Source: Steroidobacter agaridevorans
GTDB taxonomy: Bacteria; Pseudomonadota; Gammaproteobacteria; Steroidobacterales; Steroidobacteraceae
Reading direction: 5' to 3'
Assembly (NCBI RefSeq): GCF_009932555.1
Contig: NZ_BLJO01000008.1
Coordinates: 1 to 58,619, forward strand
DNA: 58,619 nucleotides
A program made the position numbers and the translations under genes. A model generated the notes under the pieces. The model searched no databases. It saw only the letters and a program-made list of their open reading frames with translations, and had not been told where the DNA came from. How positions within the stretch are numbered: position 1 is the first letter of the stretch; each line of letters opens with the position of its first letter. Shown in pieces: positions 52,586 through 58,619 of the stretch.

Positions 52586-52591
52586 TATAAT
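52586..52591 (+). promoter_or_regulatory. Perfect -10 box (TATAAT) for the patatin gene
   Basis: A consensus TATAAT ends 7 bp before the ATG at 52599 and no Shine-Dalgarno is visible. A start of transcription 7 nt after the box would fall on the ATG itself, giving a leaderless mRNA. The -35 region is poor. The divergent PQQ dehydrogenase starts 58 bp away, so this short gap holds at least two promoters. Confidence 0.55.
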
Positions 52592-52598
52592 TTCGACG

Positions 52599-54857
52599 AT
52601 GAAGGCCCATCTCGCATGCCGCGCGCGGCGCTTCCCTGCGTCGTCGATCGCGATGCTCATCGCGCTGGTCCTCGGCGCAGCGTTGATATCGCCAGTGCTG
52701 GCGGCAGCCGCGGAGCAGTCACGACCGCGTGTCGGTCTAGTGCTAAGTGGCGGCGGCGCGCGTGGAGCGGCGCATGTCGGCGTGCTCAAAGTAATCGACG
52801 AGATGCGCATTCCCATCGATGCGATCGCCGGCACCAGCATGGGCGCGGTGGTCGGTGGGTTGTACGCGTCGGGCATGCCGGTCGCCGACATTGAAAAACT
52901 GCTGCGCTCGGTGAATTGGGAAGACGCGTTCAAGGACCGCCCGCCGCGTGAAGAGCTGGGTTTCCGGCGCAAGCAGGACGATCGTGAATTCCTGGTGCGT
53001 TATGCGCTCGGCGTGACCGACAAAGGTTTCGTCTTGCCGCGCGGCCTGGTTCAAGGCCAGAAGCTCGAGCAGGTGCTGCGAGGCGCGTCGCTGCCGGTGG
53101 CCGCGATTCAGAGCTTCGATCGGTTGCCCATTCCATTTCGTGCAGTGGCCACGGATCTGGAGACGGGCGAGCCGGTGATTCTGGACTCCGGCGACCTGGT
53201 AACGGCGATGCGCGCCAGCATGTCTGCGCCCGGTGTGTTCGCGCCGGTCGAACGCGACGGCAAGTTGCTGGTCGATGGCGGGCTCACCGAAAACCTGCCG
53301 GTCGAAATTGCGCGGGCGATGAAGGTCGACGTGCTGATCGTCGTCGATGTGAGCTTCCCGTTGTATGCCGCCGAAGATCTGACGTCGCCCATCGAAATCA
53401 CCAACCAGGCGTTCGCGATTCTGATTCGGGGACGGACCCGTGAGCAGCGAGCTTTGCTCGGGCCGAACGATATTGTGATCGAGCCGCCGCTCGGCCGGTT
53501 CCCTTCGGCGGATTTCAGCCGCGTTACGCAGGCATTGGGCGCCGGCGAGACCGGGGCGCGCGATCAAACCGCGTCGTTACAAAAGCTCGCGCTGAGTCCG
53601 GATGAGTATTTGAGCTATCTGGCCACTCGCAATCCGCGTGACGCCAGCTTGCCGACGGTCGAGTTCGTTCGCGCCGATCCGCGCTCGATGGAATACGACC
53701 CGCTGGTGAAAGCGACCATGAGCAATCTGGTCGGCAAGGCCATCGATGCGGATCGCGTGCGCGGCCAGTTGTCTTCGCTGTATGCGTTGGATCGCTTCGA
53801 GTCCATCGATTACAACCTGATCGAAGAGAACGGTCGCGCCGGGCTCGAGTTCGACCTGAAGCGCAAGAGCTGGGGGCCGAACTACATGCGCTTCGGCTTG
53901 AACCTGGAAGATAATTTCGAGGGCACCAGCCGCTACAACGCGGCGGTACGCTTCATCGCCACCGAGCTCAATCCGCTCGGCGCCGAATGGTTGACCGACA
54001 TCCAGATCGGCGACAACCCCAAGCTGTTCACCGAGCTGTATCAACCGCTGTCGCTGGCGAGCCGCTACTTCATTGCGCCGAGCATCGATTTCGAGGAGCG
54101 CAGTGTCTTCCAGTTGGGCGGAGATCGTCAGGACCTGTTGGCGGAGTATCGGGTGCGGACGCTGCAAGGCGGCCTGGACGTGGGACGCGAGATATCGAAC
54201 TGGGGCGAAGTCCGGTTCGGCATGCGACGAGGCACGGGGCGAGCGCGTGTGCTGATCGGCGACCCGACGTTGCCGGTCGATGAATTCGACCGCGGCGGTT
54301 ATTTCGCGCGCTTCTCGTACGATCGGCTCGACAGCATTTTCTTCCCGCGCCATGGCCAGCAGTTCGAGTTCCAGTGGCGCGGCGAGCGCGAAAGCATCGG
54401 TTCGGAAGAGAACCTGAATGCGTTCGAGACCTCGTGGCTGGTGGCGCGCTCGTTCGATCGCCACACGCTGATCTTCTGGCTGGAAGGGGGCACCACCGCC
54501 GATGCGGAGCTGGCGCGGCCGGAGAATTTTTACTCGCTGGGCGGCTTCTTGAACCTGTCCGGGCTGCCGCCGGGCTATCTGGCCGGTCCGCACTATGGGA
54601 TCGGCCGGCTCATTTATCAGCGGCGCGTGGGGCGGGGTGGCGCGGGCGTGCTCGACTTCCCGGCCTATGCCGGCCTGTCGTTCGAGATGGGCAACACCTG
54701 GCTGGATAGCAGCGACGCGAGCTTCGGGGATCTGCGCAAGAACTTCAGCGTGTTCTTCGGCATCGATTCGCCGCTCGGGCCCGTTTACCTGGCAACGGGC
54801 TACGATGCCGAGGAGTCGGAGAAGGCGTTCTACCTGTTCCTCGGCCGGACTTTCTAG
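52599..54857 (+). CDS. Patatin-like phospholipase with outer-membrane barrel (type Vd, PlpD-like)
   Basis: A 752-residue exported protein. After a signal (MLIALVLGAALISPVLAAAA) comes a patatin domain: SGGGARGAAHVGVL oxyanion loop, GTSMGAVVGG with nucleophile Ser80, and LLVDGGLTENLPVE with catalytic Asp226. A POTRA-like segment (about 365-430: LSYLATRNPRDASLPTVEFV onward) is followed by a 16-strand-type barrel ending YLFLGRTF. This is the patatin-POTRA-barrel order of PlpD-like type Vd autotransporters, which release or display a lipase. The start has a TATAAT box just upstream. It is divergent from the dehydrogenase operon and convergent with a small hypothetical gene. Confidence 0.92.
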   Translation: MKAHLACRARRFPASSIAMLIALVLGAALISPVLAAAAEQSRPRVGLVLSGGGARGAAHVGVLKVIDEMRIPIDAIAGTSMGAVVGGLYASGMPVADIEKLLRSVNWEDAFKDRPPREELGFRRKQDDREFLVRYALGVTDKGFVLPRGLVQGQKLEQVLRGASLPVAAIQSFDRLPIPFRAVATDLETGEPVILDSGDLVTAMRASMSAPGVFAPVERDGKLLVDGGLTENLPVEIARAMKVDVLIVVDVSFPLYAAEDLTSPIEITNQAFAILIRGRTREQRALLGPNDIVIEPPLGRFPSADFSRVTQALGAGETGARDQTASLQKLALSPDEYLSYLATRNPRDASLPTVEFVRADPRSMEYDPLVKATMSNLVGKAIDADRVRGQLSSLYALDRFESIDYNLIEENGRAGLEFDLKRKSWGPNYMRFGLNLEDNFEGTSRYNAAVRFIATELNPLGAEWLTDIQIGDNPKLFTELYQPLSLASRYFIAPSIDFEERSVFQLGGDRQDLLAEYRVRTLQGGLDVGREISNWGEVRFGMRRGTGRARVLIGDPTLPVDEFDRGGYFARFSYDRLDSIFFPRHGQQFEFQWRGERESIGSEENLNAFETSWLVARSFDRHTLIFWLEGGTTADAELARPENFYSLGGFLNLSGLPPGYLAGPHYGIGRLIYQRRVGRGGAGVLDFPAYAGLSFEMGNTWLDSSDASFGDLRKNFSVFFGIDSPLGPVYLATGYDAEESEKAFYLFLGRTF

Positions 54858-54871
54858 CGGCGGATTCCATG

Positions 54872-54923
54872 GTCGAAAGCGGCCGAGGCCCTTTCGACAC
54901 GCCCATCAAAAGGCGTGACTTTT
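54872..54923. terminator. Possible bidirectional terminator with two hairpins
   Basis: GTCGAAAG pairs with CTTTCGAC (8 bp), and CACGCC pairs with GGCGTG just after, followed by ACTTTT. The two overlapping hairpins lie between the convergent patatin and hypothetical genes. T-runs are short, so activity is a guess. Confidence 0.4.
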
Positions 54924-54929
54924 GCTGGG

Positions 54930-55172
54930 CTACCGGTCGACCTTCTCGAACTCCAGGGTCGGGCGGTCGCCCGGGCGGAAGTACACGTAGCGGCCGCTCA
55001 TTTCCTTGAGCATGCGGTCGCGCTCTTCGCGCGTTGCGTACCAGTGTTCGCGCGTCCAGTCCCCGCCAACCAGGTTCTTGAACGGATCGGTGGAGCGCAA
55101 TTTGACACGAATGCCGAACTGGCAGTCGCGCGGCAGGGGGCGCGCAAGGTTGTGTTCGTGAGCGATGGGCAT
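54930..55172 (-). CDS. Small conserved hypothetical protein
   Basis: An 80-residue soluble protein I do not recognise. It has a fairly conserved look: DCQFGIRVKLRSTDPFKNLVGGDWTREHWYATREERDRMLKEMSGRYVYFRPGDRPTLEFEKVDR, with a mix of charged and aromatic residues. The ATG at 55172 was chosen because the alternative upstream TTG lacks a ribosome site. It is convergent with the patatin gene and alone in its direction. Confidence 0.55.
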   Translation of the reverse strand: MPIAHEHNLARPLPRDCQFGIRVKLRSTDPFKNLVGGDWTREHWYATREERDRMLKEMSGRYVYFRPGDRPTLEFEKVDR

Positions 55173-55705
55173 GGGCCGGATGGAGTCTGTTGATTTGGAC
55201 AAGTTCTAAGCGGGCGCGATTTTACCCGGTCGGCCCTCGACTCCACCAGCCGCATTCGCCCCGACGCCGTCGCAGATTCTTTTTCGCAAGGTGTCTCCTT
55301 CGCGCAGTCTCACTCGTCTTTAAGCCAGGCCCGTTCAAAAGCGGGTGCGATGCGGTGAAAGTCGTGGCGCACCTGCAACTTTTGACGGCGACAGTTATCA
55401 ACTCATCCTGTCCATCGATATCTGATCGTGCGCGACGCTGTCTCATTCATTGCGTAATTCATCTCCGGCCTGACCGAAGTCTGGGGACCACTGCAACCTT
55501 TCGCCGCATGCCGCAATCAGATCATCGTAAAGCGCTTGTAGCCGGCGCGAAATGGCGCGGAAATGGTAACAACTCAGCCGATTTCCAGGATGTGTCAGCT
55601 TTTAGGGTGGAGTTGCGGCGTGTGCCGTGAGGGCGACGGCGGGATTCCAGTGAGGCCGGTGTTGCGGCCGGTGTTGACTGCTAAGCAACGGGGAGGGGTA
55701 ACGGG
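55173..55705. other. 533-bp intergenic region with no supported gene
   Basis: I see no tRNA, no convincing reading frame and no strong hairpin here. A plus-strand frame of about 146 codons reads as Arg/Ser-rich, non-protein-like sequence. The region must hold the promoter of the AraC-family gene; a GGGGAGGGG ribosome site lies just before its start. Its size suggests more upstream control than usual for this gene-dense genome. Confidence 0.5.
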
Positions 55706-56653
55706 ATGATTCTCCGTCGAACCCATGAGATGGTGAGTGGTGATCTGAGTGCGGCGTTGGCGCGACAGCCCAGCTCCGAGAATACCGTGGTGAGCCTGCA
55801 CACGCAGGTCGCCGATTACACGATGGATGGCGAACGCTTCGCGCTGTTGAGCGCATGGGGCGGGCGGCAGGAAGTCACGCTGGACAACCGGCGTATCGCA
55901 GTCGACGACGACACCTGGTTGCCGATCCCCTCTGGACCGGCCGCGGTGCGCATTCGCGGCGCCGAGCCCGTGAATGTGTTGACCGTGTTGTTCCGCAAGG
56001 GCATGCCGGAGGAAGTGCTCGGCGCCATGCTCACGCCGGATGACCGGCTGCTGGACGAGGGTGAAGTGCAGGCGTCGGCGACGCTGCCTTTCATTCCCCA
56101 CCTGCAGACCCACGACCGGGGCGTGACGCCGGTGCTGCTGTTCATTCGTCGTCACTGCGAGATGGGCTTGAACGATCCGCTGTGGTTCGAAGAACAGTTC
56201 GCGTTCCTGCTCGAGCGCATGCTGGCTCGGCATCGCGACGTGTTGCAGCGGGCGCGGGGCGTGCCGGTGCGTCGCGCGGCCACGCGTCGCGAGATCCTGC
56301 GACGGGTGTCGCTGGCGACCGATTTCATTCACTCCAACTTCGACAAGCCGTTGATGCTGGGTGACATGGCTCGCGCCGCGTTCCTGTCGCGCCATCACTT
56401 CCTGCGGCTGTTCAAGCACATCCACGACGTGACGCCGCACGAGTACTTGCAGCGTAAGCGCACGACGGTGGCTGGACGCTTGTTGCGTGGAAGCGAGATG
56501 GCAGTGGAAGACATCGTGAAGGTGGTCGGCTTCGACTCCCGCTCGACGTTGTTCCGCGCTCTGCGGCGCTTCCATGGCGTGACACCGCGTGAATGCCGTC
56601 GCGCCGCCGACTCGCTGACTTTCATGGGTGGCATGGGGGCAGCAGCGGCGTGA
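55706..56653 (+). CDS. AraC family transcriptional regulator
   Basis: A 315-residue regulator. The N-terminal 190 residues are a ligand-binding or dimerisation part with beta-strands (ADYTMDGERFALLSAWGGRQEVTL, DDDTWLPIPSGPAAV), probably cupin-like. The C-terminal HTH pair is clear: FIHSNFDKPLMLGDMARAAFLSRHHFLRLFKHIHDVTPHEYLQRKR and LRGSEMAVEDIVKVVGFDSRSTLFRALRRFHGVTPRECRR. The ATG follows GGGGAGGGGTAACGGG. It is followed by a good terminator, so is a single-gene unit. Targets are unknown; the divergent neighbour genes are the exported oxidoreductase and RidA-like genes further downstream. Confidence 0.92.
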   Translation: MILRRTHEMVSGDLSAALARQPSSENTVVSLHTQVADYTMDGERFALLSAWGGRQEVTLDNRRIAVDDDTWLPIPSGPAAVRIRGAEPVNVLTVLFRKGMPEEVLGAMLTPDDRLLDEGEVQASATLPFIPHLQTHDRGVTPVLLFIRRHCEMGLNDPLWFEEQFAFLLERMLARHRDVLQRARGVPVRRAATRREILRRVSLATDFIHSNFDKPLMLGDMARAAFLSRHHFLRLFKHIHDVTPHEYLQRKRTTVAGRLLRGSEMAVEDIVKVVGFDSRSTLFRALRRFHGVTPRECRRAADSLTFMGGMGAAAA

Positions 56654-56666
56654 TTCAGACTGCTTG

Positions 56667-56706
56667 AAGCTCCAGCAGGCGTGCCCTGCTGGAGCTTTTT
56701 CTTTTT
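56667..56706 (+). terminator. Rho-independent terminator of the AraC-family gene
   Basis: A 13-bp stem (AAGCTCCAGCAGG with its complement, 5-nt loop) begins 14 bp past the AraC-family stop and is followed by TTTCTTTTT. The strand-symmetric stem may also serve the convergent oxidoreductase gene. Confidence 0.9.
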
Positions 56707-56715
56707 GCGCGCCTG

Positions 56716-57726
56716 TTACTCGATGACTTGAACGATGATCTTGCCGCGCGCCCGGCCCGTCTCACTCAGTTCCAGCGCCTGAGCTGCTTGCGCCAGCGGA
56801 AACGTCGCTTCTACTTGCATCTTCAACGCGCCGTTGTCGAACAGTTGCCCGAGCTTCGTTAGTTCTTCGCCGGGCTGCTCATTCGTGGCGGTGCTCGGAG
56901 TCGGGCAGCGAAGCTTCCGTTCACTGCATGCCTGCGCCGGCGGTATGCCGACGATCGTTAGCAGCGTGCCGCCTTCACGCAGCACTGCAGGCGAGCGCTG
57001 CAATGTGTCTCCTCCGACCGTGTCGAGCACTACGTCCACGTTCTTCACGACGTCTTCAAAGCGAGTGGTGCGGTAGTCGATCACTTCGTCCGCGCCGATC
57101 GATTTCAAATATTCGTGATTGCGAGCGGACGCGGTCGCAATCACATGCGCCCCACGCCAGTGAGCCAGTTGCACGGCCGTGCTGCCCACGCCACCCGCGC
57201 CGCCGTGGATTAGAACGCGTTGACCTTTCTTGATGTCGCCGTTAGTAATGAGTGTGCGCCACGCGGCGAGCGATGCTGTCGGAATGCCAGCTGCTTCTTC
57301 AAACGTGAGTTTCGCCGGCTTGCGTGCAACGTTCTCTGCCGGAGCGATCACATATTCGGCAAGCGTGCCGCCGTCCGTCACAGCCACCACAGTGTCGCCT
57401 ACTTTCCAGCGAGTGACGCCCGAGCCGACCGCGTCGATGGTTCCCGCCACATCGCGGCCCGGGATGTAGGGTAGTTTGACACCATAGTTTCGCTGCAACT
57501 TGCCGGTACGAATCTTCCAGTCGATGGGATTGACGGCCGCGGCATGCACTCGGATCCGGACTTCGCCGCTCGCTGGCGTGGGCGTCGCTACTTCGTCGAG
57601 TTTGAGGACTTCCGACCCGCCGTAGCCGGTCATGAGCAGCGCTCGCATTTCTGCAGGCGGCGTATCGGCGGACGCGAGCGGCGCGCACAGCAATACAAAT
57701 AAACTAAGCACAAAGGTCAGTTGCAT
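56716..57726 (-). CDS. Exported zinc-independent quinone oxidoreductase-like alcohol dehydrogenase
   Basis: A 336-residue medium-chain dehydrogenase/reductase of the quinone oxidoreductase branch. A leader MQLTFVLSLFVLLCAPLASA reads as a Sec signal, rare in this family. MTGYGGSEVLKLDEVATPTP, PYIPGRDVAGTIDAVGSGV, GIPTASLAAWRTL, then the Rossmann HGGAGGVGSTAVQLAHWRGAHVIAT (about 175-199) and DEVIDYRTTRFEDVV. The structural and catalytic zinc ligands are absent, as usual for this group. Three Cys lie near ACSERKLRCP. If truly exported it would need NADPH outside the cytosol, which is unclear. Confidence 0.85.
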   Translation of the reverse strand: MQLTFVLSLFVLLCAPLASADTPPAEMRALLMTGYGGSEVLKLDEVATPTPASGEVRIRVHAAAVNPIDWKIRTGKLQRNYGVKLPYIPGRDVAGTIDAVGSGVTRWKVGDTVVAVTDGGTLAEYVIAPAENVARKPAKLTFEEAAGIPTASLAAWRTLITNGDIKKGQRVLIHGGAGGVGSTAVQLAHWRGAHVIATASARNHEYLKSIGADEVIDYRTTRFEDVVKNVDVVLDTVGGDTLQRSPAVLREGGTLLTIVGIPPAQACSERKLRCPTPSTATNEQPGEELTKLGQLFDNGALKMQVEATFPLAQAAQALELSETGRARGKIIVQVIE

Positions 57727-57955
57727 GATGGCGTTTGTTTCCTATAGGCGGAGGCGATCGTGGGACTTCAGCGTGTTCGTAGCTACGCGCTCATCTCCGA
57801 CTGCGGATCGAATCGGGTTACGCCAGCGGCTGAGACGAAACGTTGGCTTGGCGCGACGAATGCCGTCAGGCACGCCGCAATGGTCGTCATAACATGCCGG
57901 TCATCTGCAGGCCGATCGCTCAATCAAGACATTCATATACGTGAGGAGAGCTTCC

Positions 57956-58480
57956 ATGTTCCGAGCTGCCGTCGCAATGACTTTGTTCGCCGCCACTGCT
58001 GCCCATTCTGCCGACGCCCAATGGCCGGTCGTAATCCCGGCGCCCCATGGCGCCGTGGTCCTGTCATCTGCCCTCGAGAAGGAAGGCTACGACGAATATC
58101 GATACGCGGCAGTCCGTCGCGTCGATGACATGCTTTATCTGTCAGGCGTCGTCATGGGGCCGCGCGAGAAAGAAGGCACGGACGTCGCGGCCTTCAAGGA
58201 TCAAGTGCGACGTGGATTCGAGCGGATCAAGGCGAACCTCGCCGCCTCGGGCGCCAGCTTTGCCGACGTGGTCATGGTCAACAGCTTCCATGTCTGGGAC
58301 AGCCCCAACTTCACCGGTACGCGCGATCAGCATTGGGATGCGTTCTACGAAGTCGCAGCCGACTACATCAAAGCGCCGTATCCCGCATGGACGGCGGTCG
58401 GCACGAACGGTCTGCTGGCCAGGCGCGGCCTGGTCGAGGTGCAGATGATCGCGCGACTTCCGGCTTCCAAAAATCAGTAA
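57956..58480 (+). CDS. Exported RidA/YjgF family protein
   Basis: A 174-residue protein with a Sec-type leader (MFRAAVAMTLFAATAAHSADA), then the RidA fold: RRVDDMLYLSGVVMG, KDQVRRGFERIKANLAASGASFADVVMVNSFHVWD, YPAWTAVGTNGLL and LVEVQMIARLP. RidA enzymes hydrolyse reactive enamines or imines from PLP enzymes. The archetypal arginine appears replaced in the TNGLL segment, where E. coli has VARLP, so classical deaminase activity is doubtful. GAGGAGAGC precedes the ATG. It is divergent from the exported oxidoreductase gene, 229 bp apart. Confidence 0.82.
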   Translation: MFRAAVAMTLFAATAAHSADAQWPVVIPAPHGAVVLSSALEKEGYDEYRYAAVRRVDDMLYLSGVVMGPREKEGTDVAAFKDQVRRGFERIKANLAASGASFADVVMVNSFHVWDSPNFTGTRDQHWDAFYEVAADYIKAPYPAWTAVGTNGLLARRGLVEVQMIARLPASKNQ

Positions 58481-58619
58481 CCACTCCGGGCGGTTGCGGG
58501 AGTCGAGGTGCGTCGATCGAGCGCGCCGGGCCGGCTTGTTTTGGCCGCGCCCGGCCGCATCTATACCGCTCCCCGAATCCCATGCAACATAGCGTCCTTC
58601 CGCTGCCCCGAGGTGCGTA
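58481..58619. other. Window end, intergenic
   Basis: No gene is supported in the last 139 bp. GCCGGGC at 58525-58531 pairs with GCCCGGC at 58549-58555 (with an inner CGGC/GCCG stem), a hairpin without a T-run that may be part of the RidA gene's terminator. A reading frame on the minus strand continues through here but is not protein-like. Confidence 0.4.

Noticed and set aside
55190-55630. Plus-strand 146-codon frame in the intergenic region
   Set aside because: Composition is Arg/Ser-rich with no motif, no ribosome site and no neighbour link.

Overview
The window is high-GC DNA from a Gram-negative bacterium, with osmoregulated periplasmic glucan genes, TonB systems, lipoproteins, outer-membrane barrels and a GlnE adenylyltransferase. 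The gene families (YihY, DUF2934, opgGH, treZ/treY, TonB receptor with a PQQ dehydrogenase, patatin type Vd protein) fit a soil or rhizosphere gammaproteobacterium near the Steroidobacter/Xanthomonadales group. That placement is an inference; no rRNA or tRNA gene is present to test it. Gene density is high and I see no phage, insertion sequence or CRISPR array. Starts were re-chosen from ribosome binding sites, signal peptides and overlaps.

Region 1 (1-6.3 kb): a minus-strand light-sensing operon in transcription order bacteriophytochrome, single-domain response regulator, hybrid histidine kinase, biliverdin-producing haem oxygenase; the four genes touch or overlap. Region 2 (5.9-12.6 kb): acetyltransferase, a DUF2934 protein, a hemerythrin-like protein with a basic tail, opgG-opgH for periplasmic glucans, and a divergent sugar-phosphate nucleotidyltransferase. 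Region 3 (12.7-17.5 kb): treZ-treY, the trehalose-from-glycogen pathway; treZ carries a tandem repeat and a palindrome inserted in frame.

Region 4 (17.6-28.5 kb): mostly single genes: DUF899, a PPOX-fold stress protein, YihY, DUF1857, a DUF4382 lipoprotein, ApbE with an exported M20 amidohydrolase, sirtuin CobB, a glycine-zipper protein, an exported trypsin-fold protein without its catalytic serine, and TonB. Region 5 (28.7-34.5 kb): glnE, a zinc-finger protein, agmatine deiminase and a two-domain polyphosphate kinase 2 enzyme (polyphosphate:AMP phosphotransferase).

Region 6 (34.5-47.6 kb) is the most unusual part. Ten genes in two divergent arms leave a ~480-bp control region, and nearly all encode envelope proteins. 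The leftward arm has a dihaem beta-propeller lipoprotein (HzsA-like), an SH3 outer-membrane barrel, a barrel lipoprotein, a TlpA thioredoxin, a DUF4266 lipoprotein ending in a glycine-rich CGCN tail, a DUF3570 barrel and a DUF3187 barrel. The rightward arm has a monohaem cytochrome, a dihaem LamG lipoprotein and a Tat-exported DUF1501-like protein, closed by a strong terminator. I read it as one uncharacterised cell-envelope redox system.

Region 7 (47.8-58.6 kb): a Uma2 nuclease-fold protein, a PQQ-dependent dehydrogenase operonic with a TonB-dependent receptor, a patatin-barrel protein with a possibly leaderless promoter, an AraC regulator, and a divergent pair of enzymes (quinone-oxidoreductase-like and RidA-like) that both carry export signals.
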